DNA of 64,000 nucleotides from Streptomyces sp. DI166 (lineage in GTDB: Bacteria > Actinomycetota > Actinomycetes > Streptomycetales > Streptomycetaceae): positions 1 to 64,000 of the forward strand of contig NZ_FLSP01000003.1 of NCBI RefSeq assembly GCF_900091315.1, given 5' to 3'. A model generated the notes under the pieces. That model saw only the letters and a program-made list of their open reading frames with translations. It had not been told where the DNA came from and searched no databases. Shown here in pieces: positions 27,128 through 34,867 of the stretch (its first letter is position 1; each line of letters begins with the position of its first letter). A program made the position numbers and the translations under genes.

Positions 27128-28369
27128 CTACGCGATGTGCTCGTCGGTGAGTTCCGCGTTCAGGCGGTTGGAGAACCGGTTCACCATCCGCTTGGCCTCC
27201 GCCTCCGGGAGCGCGATGCCGTACGTCGCCTCCACGTCGGCCATGAAGCCACGGGGCGTGGGAGCACCGTTGCCGCTCTTTATCGACTCACGGAACACCT
27301 GGTAGAAGGCATCCTCGTCCGGCTCCGGGGCACCGCCGCCCTCACCCAGCTCACGGGTGCGGCCGGGGGCCACCGGGATCGGGAAGCTGCCCGTCTCCTC
27401 CGGAGAGGGCTCCTGGTGATCCATCACCGGGGGCTCTTCCTCGTGCCAGTTCTCGTACTGCGCCGGGTCGTACGAGGGGTCGTAGCCGCCGTGGTACTCG
27501 ATCTCCTCCGGGTGCCGGGCGTGCAGCCAGGGGCTTTCCTCGGGAGGCGGCTCGTAGGCGTACGGGTCGGTGTACTGCTCGGCGTACTGGTTGCCGACGA
27601 GCTGGGGGCGCTGCTGCTCGGCGGCGGACGGCGCCGCGACGGCCTGCGGCTGCTGCGGCGCCGGGGGTATGAGCAGCGGCTCTATGCCCGCCGCCGCCAG
27701 ACCCGCCGGGGCCGTCTCCGCCAGCGGCACGCCGTAGCGGGCCAGCCGCAGCGGCATCAACGACTCCACCGGAGCCTTGCGCCGCCAGGCCCGGCCGAAG
27801 CGGGAACGCAGCCGCGCCTGGTAGACGAGACGTTCCTGCTCCAGCTTGATGACCTGCTCGTAGGAGCGCAGCTCCCACAGCTTCATCCGCCGCCACAGCA
27901 GAAACGTCGGCACCGGGCTGAGCAGCCAGCGGGTCAGCCGGACGCCCTCCATGTGCTTGTCCGCCGTGATGTCCGCGATCCGCCCGATCGCGTGCCGCGC
28001 CGCCTCCACCGCGACCACGAACAGGATCGGGATCACGCCGTGCATGCCCACGCCCAGCGGGTCCGGCCAGGCCGCCGCGCCGTTGAACGCGATCGTCGCC
28101 GCCGTCAGCAGCCAGGCCGTCTGACGCAGCAGCGGGAAGGGGATACGGATCCAGGTCAGCAGCAGATCGAGCGCGAGCAGCACACAGATGCCCGCGTCGA
28201 TGCCGATCGGGAACACATAGCTGAAGTCCCCGAAACCCTTCTTGATGGCCAGCTCTCGGACGGCCGCGTACGAACCGGCGAAGCCGATGCCGGCGATGAT
28301 CACTGCGCCGAACACCACCACGCCGATGAGGACGCGGTGCATTCGGGTCAGCTGCGGTGGCCCGGCCAC
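27128..28369 (-). CDS. DUF2637 membrane protein (SpdA-like)
   Basis: A 413-residue protein. The N-terminal third carries about four membrane helices (RVLIGVVVFGAVIIAGIGFAG; YVFPIGIDAGICVLLALDLL; TAWLLTAATIAFNGAAAW; VIPILFVVAVEAARHAIG), which is the DUF2637 unit found in Streptomyces spread proteins of conjugative elements and in chromosomal homologues. A basic region, a Pro/Glu/Tyr-rich disordered stretch and a conserved C-terminal helix (FYQVFRESIKSGNG... ALPEAEAKRMVNRFSNRLN) follow. GTG 28369 has AAGGGGAGGGGAG just upstream; the longer frame is arginine-rich filler. No conjugation genes lie nearby, so a chromosomal housekeeping role is more likely. Confidence 0.85.
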   Translation of the reverse strand: MAGPPQLTRMHRVLIGVVVFGAVIIAGIGFAGSYAAVRELAIKKGFGDFSYVFPIGIDAGICVLLALDLLLTWIRIPFPLLRQTAWLLTAATIAFNGAAAWPDPLGVGMHGVIPILFVVAVEAARHAIGRIADITADKHMEGVRLTRWLLSPVPTFLLWRRMKLWELRSYEQVIKLEQERLVYQARLRSRFGRAWRRKAPVESLMPLRLARYGVPLAETAPAGLAAAGIEPLLIPPAPQQPQAVAAPSAAEQQRPQLVGNQYAEQYTDPYAYEPPPEESPWLHARHPEEIEYHGGYDPSYDPAQYENWHEEEPPVMDHQEPSPEETGSFPIPVAPGRTRELGEGGGAPEPDEDAFYQVFRESIKSGNGAPTPRGFMADVEATYGIALPEAEAKRMVNRFSNRLNAELTDEHIA

Positions 28370-28393
28370 TCGTACTCCCCTCCCCTTGCGTGT

Positions 28394-28407
28394 TGTTGCG
28401 CGCAACA
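28394..28407. promoter_or_regulatory. 14-bp perfect palindrome upstream of the DUF2637 gene
   Basis: TGTTGCGCGCAACA lies 25-38 bases before the DUF2637 start, between it and the upstream lipoprotein gene. It could be an operator; no regulator is identified. Confidence 0.4.
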
Positions 28408-28445
28408 GGGTGGCACATGTGTGCGGCGCACGTGTCGCCGGTGGG

Positions 28446-29306
28446 TCAGCTCTTCGCCGACGCCTTCGCCGACGGCTTCTTCGAGGAGTCCTTGGCGGAG
28501 TCCTCGGTGGCATCCTTCGAGGGCGACTTGGACGGATTCGTGCCCGCCGAGTCACCGTCCGTGCCGCTGCCGTTGGCCTTCGTCACCGCCGCCACCGCTT
28601 CCTTCGCGGCCTTCTCGGCCAGCTTGGTCAGCGTGTCCGCGCTCGGCGTCTTCTCGCCCGCGAGACCGGCACCGTTGTAGTCGAGCGTGACGACCACGTT
28701 CTCGACCCGGGCGACGACCGTCTGCTGCTTGAAGGCGCCCTCCTTCTTCTTCAGGTCGTAGCGCACCAGCGTCGCCTCGTCGCCCGTCCCGGCGACCGGC
28801 TCCGACTTGACGTTCTTCGCGTCCTTCGTGGCCTGCGCGTCCTGGACCTGCTTGGCGTAGAACTCCGCCGCCAGCTTGTCGCCCTCACCGCGCGTGATGT
28901 CCGACTCGAAGCGCAGCAGCGAGACATTCAGCCAGCGGAACTGCGAGCCCTTCACACCGTTGTTGTCCAGACTGCTCCAGGAACAACTGGCGCGCGTGGA
29001 AGTGTCGTCGGACGAGCCCTCCTTGCCGGACTTGCCCGCCTTCGGTACGAGATCACCCAAGGTGTCCTTGGCCAGCACGTCACACGCCTCGGGCAGCTTG
29101 TCGTACGCCGCCGCCTGCACAGTGGGCGACGGAGCCGCCGACGCCGAAGCACTGGCACTGGCGTTCTTGCTCGCGTCGTCCGAGCCGGAGTCAGAGGAGC
29201 AGCCGGCGGCGATCAGCATCACGGGAACGGCGGCCGCACCGACAACAGCACGGGAAAGACGCCTGGCTCGCTGATGGCTCGGGTCACGCTGGGCTGCTCG
29301 CTGCAT
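28446..29306 (-). CDS. DUF3558 family lipoprotein (first of a pair)
   Basis: A 286-residue exported lipoprotein. After a basic start (MQRAAQRDPSHQRARRLSR), the hydrophobic helix ends in the lipobox LIAAGCSSDS with Cys near residue 36. A DUF3558-type domain follows with KLPEACDVLAKDTLGDLVP and a second Cys in TRASCSWSSLDNN, probably a disulfide pair. The C-terminal 45 residues are a Lys/Ser/Asp low-complexity tail. GAAGGA precedes ATG 29306; ATG 29321 is an alternative five codons earlier. DUF3558 proteins are actinobacterial surface proteins of unknown function. The next upstream gene is a paralogue. Confidence 0.87.
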   Translation of the reverse strand: MQRAAQRDPSHQRARRLSRAVVGAAAVPVMLIAAGCSSDSGSDDASKNASASASASAAPSPTVQAAAYDKLPEACDVLAKDTLGDLVPKAGKSGKEGSSDDTSTRASCSWSSLDNNGVKGSQFRWLNVSLLRFESDITRGEGDKLAAEFYAKQVQDAQATKDAKNVKSEPVAGTGDEATLVRYDLKKKEGAFKQQTVVARVENVVVTLDYNGAGLAGEKTPSADTLTKLAEKAAKEAVAAVTKANGSGTDGDSAGTNPSKSPSKDATEDSAKDSSKKPSAKASAKS

Positions 29307-29428
29307 GGTTCCTTCACTCATGAGACTCGTGGTTCCTGCCGTCGGATCGGGTCCGAGGGGCCACGGTACGCGGTGAGCAAGGAGTGCGTTTCTGTTTCGC
29401 CGTCTTCACAACTCGCCGCGCACGGGCC

Positions 29429-30262
29429 TCAGCCCGCCAGCGTCTCGGCCAGCTCGATGGCCAGATTCAGCGCCCTGTCCTGCATTTCCTTGCTGTCCGG
29501 CACCACACCGACAGTGGCCGGCTGCTCCTCGTACTGGATGGTCACCACGACATTGGACGTGCGGAACGCCACAGTCACCGTGCGCTGCTTGGCCGTCGAA
29601 CCGGCACTGCTGAGCACGTCGTTCAGGAACGCCTCGTCGCCCAGATCCTCCAGGAGGCGGGGCTGGAGGTCGGCCGGGGTGGTGTCCGGCGCGGACGTGG
29701 CGGACGAGGAGGGGGAGGCGTCGGGGTCCGACGGGGTCAGGGAGTTGGAGACCGCGTCCGTGGGCTTGTCCGGGGACTCGGAGCCGGAGGACTCGGCGTC
29801 CGTGTCTGCCGGTTCGGGGAGGTCCGCCTCGGTGCGCAGCCGCGCGAAGACATCCTCGGCCTGGCTGTCGTCGCTGACCGCGGTGTCGTAGGACACCACA
29901 CGCTCGAAGTCGATGAAGAGGTGGTCGGTCGCGGCGGCCGAGTCCACCTTCCAGCGGCAGCCGACCTTGCGGTCGGTGTCGTAGGTGAGGGTGGCGGTGC
30001 CCTCGTAGAGCTTCTCCCGCTGCTCCTCGTCGCTGACCTCGGGAATGCCCGGCAGCAGCGCGTCGAGAGTGTCCGGCTCGACCGAGCCGCAGGGCTCCGG
30101 GAGGGTGCGGTACCGGCCGGGCTCGGCCGCCGCCGTCGCGGTACCGGAGTCGCCGGGGTTCGACCCGTCCGTCGGGCCGCCGTCGTCGGAGCTTCCGGTG
30201 CAGCCGGCCAGCAGCGCCGCGAGGAGTGCGGCGACGCCGGATACGTACGCCTTCCGCTGCAC
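29429..30262 (-). CDS. DUF3558 family lipoprotein (second of a pair)
   Basis: A 277-residue lipoprotein paralogous to its downstream neighbour. The signal is short (MQRKAYVSGVAALLAALLAGC) with the lipidated Cys at about residue 21. The domain repeats the family pattern LPEPCGSVEPDTLDALLPG and VGCRWKVDSAAATDHLFIDF, interrupted by a Ser/Asp/Pro-rich loop near residues 150-190 absent from the paralogue. GAGAGGAG lies just upstream of GTG 30262, which fixes the start; the open frame extends further through the divergent promoter region. Likely transcribed with the next gene; about 120 bases lie between them. Confidence 0.87.
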   Translation of the reverse strand: MQRKAYVSGVAALLAALLAGCTGSSDDGGPTDGSNPGDSGTATAAAEPGRYRTLPEPCGSVEPDTLDALLPGIPEVSDEEQREKLYEGTATLTYDTDRKVGCRWKVDSAAATDHLFIDFERVVSYDTAVSDDSQAEDVFARLRTEADLPEPADTDAESSGSESPDKPTDAVSNSLTPSDPDASPSSSATSAPDTTPADLQPRLLEDLGDEAFLNDVLSSAGSTAKQRTVTVAFRTSNVVVTIQYEEQPATVGVVPDSKEMQDRALNLAIELAETLAG

Positions 30263-30430
30263 GGTCGGCTCCTCTCGCTGCGGAAATCGATTGCGGGCGG
30301 GGTGCGCCCCCTGGACACAATGTGTATCGCACGCACTGCTGTGAACGCCGGTCCGATGTCCCTTTCGTTGACCTTGGCGCCAGTTTTGCGATTGAAGACT
30401 TGTGTTGCTTATCGGGGGAATGAGGACGAT

Positions 30431-31624
30431 ATGTCGTACGTGGAAATGCTCGGTGCCAAGGTTCCGATCCGGATGTGGACGGACCCCGCGACGGTGGAGG
30501 ACGTGGCCCTCCAGCAGCTCCGGAACGTGGCGACCCTGCCGTGGATCAAGGGTCTGGCGGTCATGCCGGACGTCCACTACGGCAAGGGTGCGACGGTCGG
30601 CTCCGTGATCGCGATGCAGGGCGCGGTGTGCCCGGCGGCGGTCGGGGTGGACATCGGCTGCGGAATGTCGGCGGTCAGGACGTCCCTGACGGCGAACGAC
30701 CTCCCCGGCGACCTCTCCCGCCTGCGCTCGAAGATCGAGCAGGCGATCCCGGTGGGGCGGGGGATGCACGACGACCCCGTCGACCCCGGCCGACTGCACG
30801 GCTTCCCGACCGGCGGGTGGGGCGACTTCTGGGACCGGTTCGACGGGATCGCGGAAGCGGTCAAATTCCGTCACGAACGGGCCGGGAAGCAGATGGGGAC
30901 GCTCGGATCCGGCAATCACATGATCGAATTTTGTCTTGATCAGTCAAATTCGGTCTGGCTCATGCTGCACTCCGGTTCCCGGAACATCGGTAAGGAGCTG
31001 GCGGAGTACCACATCGGCGTCGCGCAGAAGCTTCCGCACAATCAGGGCCTGGTCGACCGCGATCTCGCGGTGTTCGTGGCGGACACGCCGCAGATGGCGG
31101 CGTACCGGAGCGATCTGTACTGGGCCCAGGAGTACGCGAAGTACAACCGCGCGATCATGATGGCGCTGCTCAAGGACGTCGTCCGCAGGGAGTTCAAGAA
31201 GGCGAAGCCGACCTTCGAGCAGGAGATCTCGTGCCACCACAACTATGTGGCCGAGGAGCGCTACGAGGGCATGGACCTGCTCGTCACCCGCAAGGGAGCG
31301 ATCCGGGCGGGCTCCGGCGAGTACGGGATCATTCCGGGCTCGATGGGCACGAGTTCCTACATCGTGAAGGGACTCGGCAACGAGAAGGCCTTCAACTCCG
31401 CTTCGCACGGTGCCGGTCGGCGCATGAGCCGCAATGCGGCGAAGCGGCGTTTCACCGTGCGGGACCTGGAGGAACAGACGCGCGGTGTGGAGTGCCGTAA
31501 GGACTCCGGTGTGCTGGACGAGATTCCGGGTGCCTACAAGAACATCGACCAGGTAATGCAGCAGCAGCGCGATCTCGTCGAAGTGGTCGCGAAGCTGAAG
31601 CAGTTCGTGTGTGTGAAGGGCTGA
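30431..31624 (+). CDS. rtcB: RtcB-family RNA ligase
   Basis: A 397-residue RNA ligase joining 2',3'-cyclic phosphate or 3'-phosphate ends to 5'-hydroxyl ends using GTP and Mn2+. Metal and catalytic motifs are complete: GVDIGCGMSAVRT, GTLGSGNHMIEF, LHSGSRNIGKEL, SCHHNYVAEE and the guanylated histidine in SASHGAGRRMSR. The end KQFVCVKG is typical, so the protein is intact and carries no intein. No archease or RtcA gene is nearby. Likely roles are RNA repair or tRNA healing. It is divergent from the DUF3558 gene, and a hairpin follows its stop. Confidence 0.95.
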   Translation: MSYVEMLGAKVPIRMWTDPATVEDVALQQLRNVATLPWIKGLAVMPDVHYGKGATVGSVIAMQGAVCPAAVGVDIGCGMSAVRTSLTANDLPGDLSRLRSKIEQAIPVGRGMHDDPVDPGRLHGFPTGGWGDFWDRFDGIAEAVKFRHERAGKQMGTLGSGNHMIEFCLDQSNSVWLMLHSGSRNIGKELAEYHIGVAQKLPHNQGLVDRDLAVFVADTPQMAAYRSDLYWAQEYAKYNRAIMMALLKDVVRREFKKAKPTFEQEISCHHNYVAEERYEGMDLLVTRKGAIRAGSGEYGIIPGSMGTSSYIVKGLGNEKAFNSASHGAGRRMSRNAAKRRFTVRDLEEQTRGVECRKDSGVLDEIPGAYKNIDQVMQQQRDLVEVVAKLKQFVCVKG

Positions 31625-31631
31625 CGCACAA

Positions 31632-31657
31632 GGCCCCCGGCGCGACAGCCGGGGGCC
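31632..31657. terminator. Hairpin terminator between rtcB and the endonuclease gene
   Basis: GGCCCCCGGC (31632-31641) pairs perfectly with GCCGGGGGCC (31648-31657) around a 6-base loop. There is no T-run. It lies between convergent genes and could serve both. Confidence 0.7.
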
Positions 31658-31671
31658 GTGTCGGTCCGACG

Positions 31672-32502
31672 TCAGTTGCTCGGCATGGGTACCTTGCCGG
31701 ACCGCAGTCGCCACATACGAAGATTGCAGCTCTGCGGCGTCCGGTCGAGGACCTCGGCCGCCGCTGTCGGGCTGTTGAGCTTCAGCAGGATGCGGTCCTC
31801 CGCCGCCGTCCAGCGGCGGGCCGTGTAGGCGGAACGCATTCCTGCGGTACGGATCCACGCGGCGAGCGAGTCGGCGGCCGCCTGCTTGCGTGCCAGAGCC
31901 AGGCAGCCGGGGTAGTACAGGTCGGCTGCCAGGCGCTGGCCTGCCTCCATCGCGATGAGCACGTTGTAGATGCTGTCGCGAGTGTTCCGCTTGACTGTGC
32001 GCTGGACTCCGGTGACCTCTTGGACGTAGTCGCACAGGTCCTGGCCGATGGCGGTGCTGGCCGTGGTGAGGGAGACGAACGGAAATCCCTTGCTCGTGAA
32101 TCCCACTGACCCGTCGGCGTCGATGACTCCTCGAAGGTAGTCACGGTGGGCGAAGTCGCCGAGCGGCGGAGCGATCGTCTCCGACTTTCGTCCGTAGGGG
32201 AGTCCGAGGTCGTTGAGGACGGTCCTGGCCTCCAGGGAGCACACGCTCCAGACCGCCGAGGTATGGACGGCGGCGAAGTTGGTGGACCGGGTGCGTTGGA
32301 TGATGCTGCTGTTGTAGGGCGTCAGCTTCTGGAATGCGCGGAGGAGATCGATGTCCCGCGCGTTGATCTCCAGGCTCAACCTCCCTTTGCGCCCTGTGCC
32401 TTGGTACAGATGCCCGTCGGCTTGCAGGAAGCCGAACATGTACGCGTACTCGGGGACCGTGAGGTCCATGAATCGATGAGCGCTAGGCTCGCAGTCAGCC
32501 AT
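31672..32502 (-). CDS. Freestanding LAGLIDADG homing endonuclease with SANT/Myb-like tail
   Basis: A 276-residue protein with two LAGLIDADG-type motifs about 100 residues apart, AYMFGFLQADGHLY (about 19-32) and DYLRGVIDADGSVGF (about 121-135), each with the catalytic Asp, as in single-chain monomeric endonucleases. The last 50 residues (RRWTAAEDRILLKLNSPTAAAEVLDRTPQSC) form a SANT/Myb-like DNA-binding helix set. No intron or intein host surrounds it: it stands alone between intact rtcB and a phosphatase gene. Base composition looks less GC-rich than its neighbours, consistent with transfer. A GGAAGGC/GCCTTCC dyad (32505-32519) overlaps its likely ribosome-binding site. Confidence 0.85.
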   Translation of the reverse strand: MADCEPSAHRFMDLTVPEYAYMFGFLQADGHLYQGTGRKGRLSLEINARDIDLLRAFQKLTPYNSSIIQRTRSTNFAAVHTSAVWSVCSLEARTVLNDLGLPYGRKSETIAPPLGDFAHRDYLRGVIDADGSVGFTSKGFPFVSLTTASTAIGQDLCDYVQEVTGVQRTVKRNTRDSIYNVLIAMEAGQRLAADLYYPGCLALARKQAAADSLAAWIRTAGMRSAYTARRWTAAEDRILLKLNSPTAAAEVLDRTPQSCNLRMWRLRSGKVPMPSN

Positions 32503-32529
32503 GAGGAAGGCCGCCTTCCATACTGGTCA

Positions 32530-32564
32530 GGCCCTCGCTCCGGACCGGCATCCGGGCGAGGGCC
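32530..32564. terminator. Hairpin downstream of the phosphatase-acetyltransferase gene
   Basis: GGCCCTCGC (32530-32538) pairs with GCGAGGGCC (32556-32564); an inner CCGG/CCGG can extend the stem. It lies about 80 bases beyond the end of the minus-strand fusion gene and upstream of the endonuclease gene, so it may end one transcript before the next. Confidence 0.55.
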
Positions 32565-32644
32565 GTTGCGTTGATCGTTCGACGCGAGCGTAGGTCGGCA
32601 GTTCAACGGCCGTACGGGTGATCGGTGATGTTCAGTCCTGTGAG

Positions 32645-33910
32645 TTAACCGAGCTTCTTTTCCATCAGCGTCACCCCGTACAGGGCGTTCGTGCCGTCCG
32701 TTTTGTCGTGGCGTTCGCCGACGGCCCGGTAGCCCGCGGTCTCGTAGTACGTGCGCAGGCGGGGGTTGGAGGTGAGGCAGTCGAGGCGGGCGTAGGGGCG
32801 GCCGGTGGTGGCTATGCGGGACTCGGCCTCGGCGAGGAGGCGGCGGCCGGTGCCGGGTGGGGCCGTGTGGAGGGTGGTCATCAGGCGGTGGATGTACCCG
32901 GCGTCGTCGGGGCGGGGGCCCCAGGCGGCGGGGTCGGACCACCACAGTTCCCAGGCGCCGGTCAGGTGGCCGTCGGCATGGGCCAGCCAGACCTCGCCCT
33001 CGCGCATGCGGGTGCGGAAGTGGGCCTCGTCCTTGCGGCCCGGTTTCCACTGGTCGATGCCGCGGGCCAGCATCCACAGGGCGGCCGAGTCGTGGAGGCG
33101 GGCGAGGGCGGGGGCGTCTGCCTCGGTTGCCTTGTGGAAGGTCAACTCCGGGTGGGTGGTGGGGGGTTGCTCCAGGAGGGCGGCGCGGAGGGTGCGGGTC
33201 AGGGCTTGCGCGTTCAGGGCGAGGGCGTCGGTGACGTACGCCTCCACCGAGCCGTAGCGGTCCTTCAGGCCCTTCAGGAACAGGCGCATGACCGATGCCG
33301 GGGCGCGGCCGTAGTCCGGCCAGGTGGGGGAGTCGCCGTTGTTGCGGGTGCGCCATTCCGCGAGCAGGGGCTCGGTGGCGAGTTCGGTGAGGGTGAAGTC
33401 CTCGACGATCGTTGGTTCGTCGACGCCGAGCAACGACAGGACCAGGGCGGCCAGTTCACCGGTGCGGTCCTTGCCCGAGGCGCAGTGGAAGACGAGGGGT
33501 TCGTCCGATTCGGCGGACTTCGTGATCACTTCGAGTGCCTGGCGGATTTCCTGTGCGCCGTCCTCGGCGACCTCCAGGAAGCGTTCCGACAGGTACGGTC
33601 CGGCCTGCACGTCCGCCGTCAACGCGGCCTGGTTGTAGGGGCGGTGTTCGATGCTGAGGTTGTGGTAGGTCAGCGTGGGGTGGTCCGGGACCCGGCCCCG
33701 GGAGTCGATCTCCCAGGGGTAACGCAGGTCGATGACCGTGCGCACGCCCAGCGCGAGGAAGCGGGTCCAGTCCTCGTTGCCTTCGGTGAGCTTGCCGAGG
33801 GAGTCGGCGCGGTAGAGGCGGCCGGGGCGGATCCGGCGGCCGTCGGCGGTGCGGTAGCCGCCGAGGTCGCGGAAGTTGTGCAGGGCGTCGAAGGGTATGT
33901 GTCTGTCCAC
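32645..33910 (-). CDS. Tyrosine-protein phosphatase fused to a GNAT acetyltransferase
   Basis: A 421-residue two-domain protein. Residues about 1-255 are a PtpB/Y_phosphatase3-type phosphatase: NFRDLGGYRT at the start and the catalytic loop HCASGKDRTGE with the nucleophilic Cys near residue 164. Residues about 268-420 are a GNAT N-acetyltransferase with IHRLMTTLHTAPPGTGRRLL (acetyl-CoA loop) and RLDCLTSNPRLRTYYETAGYRAVG. Both parts look complete, and the reading frame is continuous with no stop or shift between them. The phosphatase probably acts on phosphotyrosine or phosphoinositides; the acetyl acceptor is unknown. The fusion joins two normally separate families. Confidence 0.9.
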   Translation of the reverse strand: MDRHIPFDALHNFRDLGGYRTADGRRIRPGRLYRADSLGKLTEGNEDWTRFLALGVRTVIDLRYPWEIDSRGRVPDHPTLTYHNLSIEHRPYNQAALTADVQAGPYLSERFLEVAEDGAQEIRQALEVITKSAESDEPLVFHCASGKDRTGELAALVLSLLGVDEPTIVEDFTLTELATEPLLAEWRTRNNGDSPTWPDYGRAPASVMRLFLKGLKDRYGSVEAYVTDALALNAQALTRTLRAALLEQPPTTHPELTFHKATEADAPALARLHDSAALWMLARGIDQWKPGRKDEAHFRTRMREGEVWLAHADGHLTGAWELWWSDPAAWGPRPDDAGYIHRLMTTLHTAPPGTGRRLLAEAESRIATTGRPYARLDCLTSNPRLRTYYETAGYRAVGERHDKTDGTNALYGVTLMEKKLG

Positions 33911-33947
33911 TCGGTCGGTTCTACCCGTGGACTCTTGGGTTCCGGGG

Positions 33948-34091
33948 TTACTTCGGCGCGTGTGTCACGGCGTAGATCATGACGAACGCCACGATGTGGA
34001 TGCCGAACAGGAAGTAGCCGAGCCACCACCACATCTGGCGTTCGTTGTGGGGGCTCTTGCTCTCGCCCTGCTGTTTCTCCTCGCCCGTCAT
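33948..34091 (-). CDS. 47-residue single-pass membrane protein (DUF6126-like)
   Basis: A tiny protein with a polar N-terminus (MTGEEKQQGESKSPHNERQM) and one strongly hydrophobic helix at about 21-42 (WWWLGYFLFGIHIVAFVMIY), ending THAPK. Its ATG shares one base with the stop of the upstream SDR gene (TGATG), so the two are translationally coupled, which supports it being real. It resembles the small helical membrane proteins annotated as DUF6126 in streptomycetes; that label is from memory. The function is unknown, and it may anchor or modulate the neighbouring dehydrogenase (inference). Confidence 0.75.
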   Translation of the reverse strand: MTGEEKQQGESKSPHNERQMWWWLGYFLFGIHIVAFVMIYAVTHAPK

Positions 34092-34867
34092 CACAGCTCC
34101 CGGTGGACCTTGGTGTTGGACGCCTGCGCGCGGGGCCGGACGACCAGCAGGTCGATGTTGACGTGGCTGGGCCGGGTCACGGCCCAGGTGATGGTGTCGG
34201 CGACGTCGTCGGCGGTGAGCGGCTCGGCGACGCCCTGGTAGACCTTGGCGGCCTTGTCGGTGTCGCCGCCGAAGCGGGTGAGGGCGAACTCGTCCGTCTT
34301 CACCATGCCGGGGGCGACCTCGATGACACGGACCGGCTTGCCGACGATCTCCAGGCGGAGGGTCTCGGCGAGGACGTGCTCGCCGTGCTTGGCGGCGACG
34401 TAGCCCGCGCCGCCCTCGTAGGTGCCGTGGCCCGCGGTCGAGGACACCACGACGACGGTGCCGTTGCCGCCGGCCTCCAGCTTGGGCAGGAGCGCCTGGG
34501 TGAGGTTGAGGGTGCCGATGACGTTGGTCTCGTACATCGCGCGCCAGTCCGCGGGGTCGCCGGTGGCGACGGGGTCGGCGCCGAGGGCTCCGCCGGCGTT
34601 GTTGACCAGGACGGCGATGGTCTTGAACGCGGTGGCGAACTCGTCGACGGCCGCGCGGTCGGTGACGTCGAGCTGGTAGGCGGTCGCCGAGTGTCCGGCG
34701 GCGTTGATCTCCTCGGCCACGGCCTCGATCCGGTCCTTGCGGCGCGCGGTCAGCACGACCCGGTACCCGGCCGCGGCGAGCTGCCGGGCGGTGGCGGCAC
34801 CGATACCGCTGCTCGCCCCGGTGACGACGGCGATACGGGACGCGGCGGACGGTGCGGCGGCTGCCAT
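34091..34867 (-). CDS. Short-chain dehydrogenase/reductase
   Basis: A 258-residue classical SDR. It shows the cofactor motif AVVTGASSGIGAATARQLA, a basic residue at the end of strand 2 (LTARRKDR) favouring NADP(H), LVNNAGGALG, and the catalytic Ser-Tyr-Lys in VVVVSSTAG and YVAAKHGEH. VIEVAPGMVKTDEF is the typical C-terminal PG motif. The substrate is not predictable. ATG 34867 starts the domain at once; the long frame upstream runs through a non-coding repeat. It is the first gene of a two-gene unit with the small membrane protein. Confidence 0.92.
   Translation of the reverse strand: MAAAAPSAASRIAVVTGASSGIGAATARQLAAAGYRVVLTARRKDRIEAVAEEINAAGHSATAYQLDVTDRAAVDEFATAFKTIAVLVNNAGGALGADPVATGDPADWRAMYETNVIGTLNLTQALLPKLEAGGNGTVVVVSSTAGHGTYEGGAGYVAAKHGEHVLAETLRLEIVGKPVRVIEVAPGMVKTDEFALTRFGGDTDKAAKVYQGVAEPLTADDVADTITWAVTRPSHVNIDLLVVRPRAQASNTKVHREL

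Noticed and set aside
28369..28555. Longer start for the DUF2637 protein
   Set aside because: The extra residues are an Arg/Pro run that overlaps the upstream lipoprotein gene; GTG 28369 has a strong ribosome-binding site.
31672..32502. Intein or intron within rtcB
   Set aside because: RtcB is complete from MSYVEM to VCVKG, and the endonuclease is on the opposite strand.
32503..32644. tRNA gene as homing target
   Set aside because: The hairpins here do not form a cloverleaf and there is no T-loop GGTTCGAAT-like sequence.
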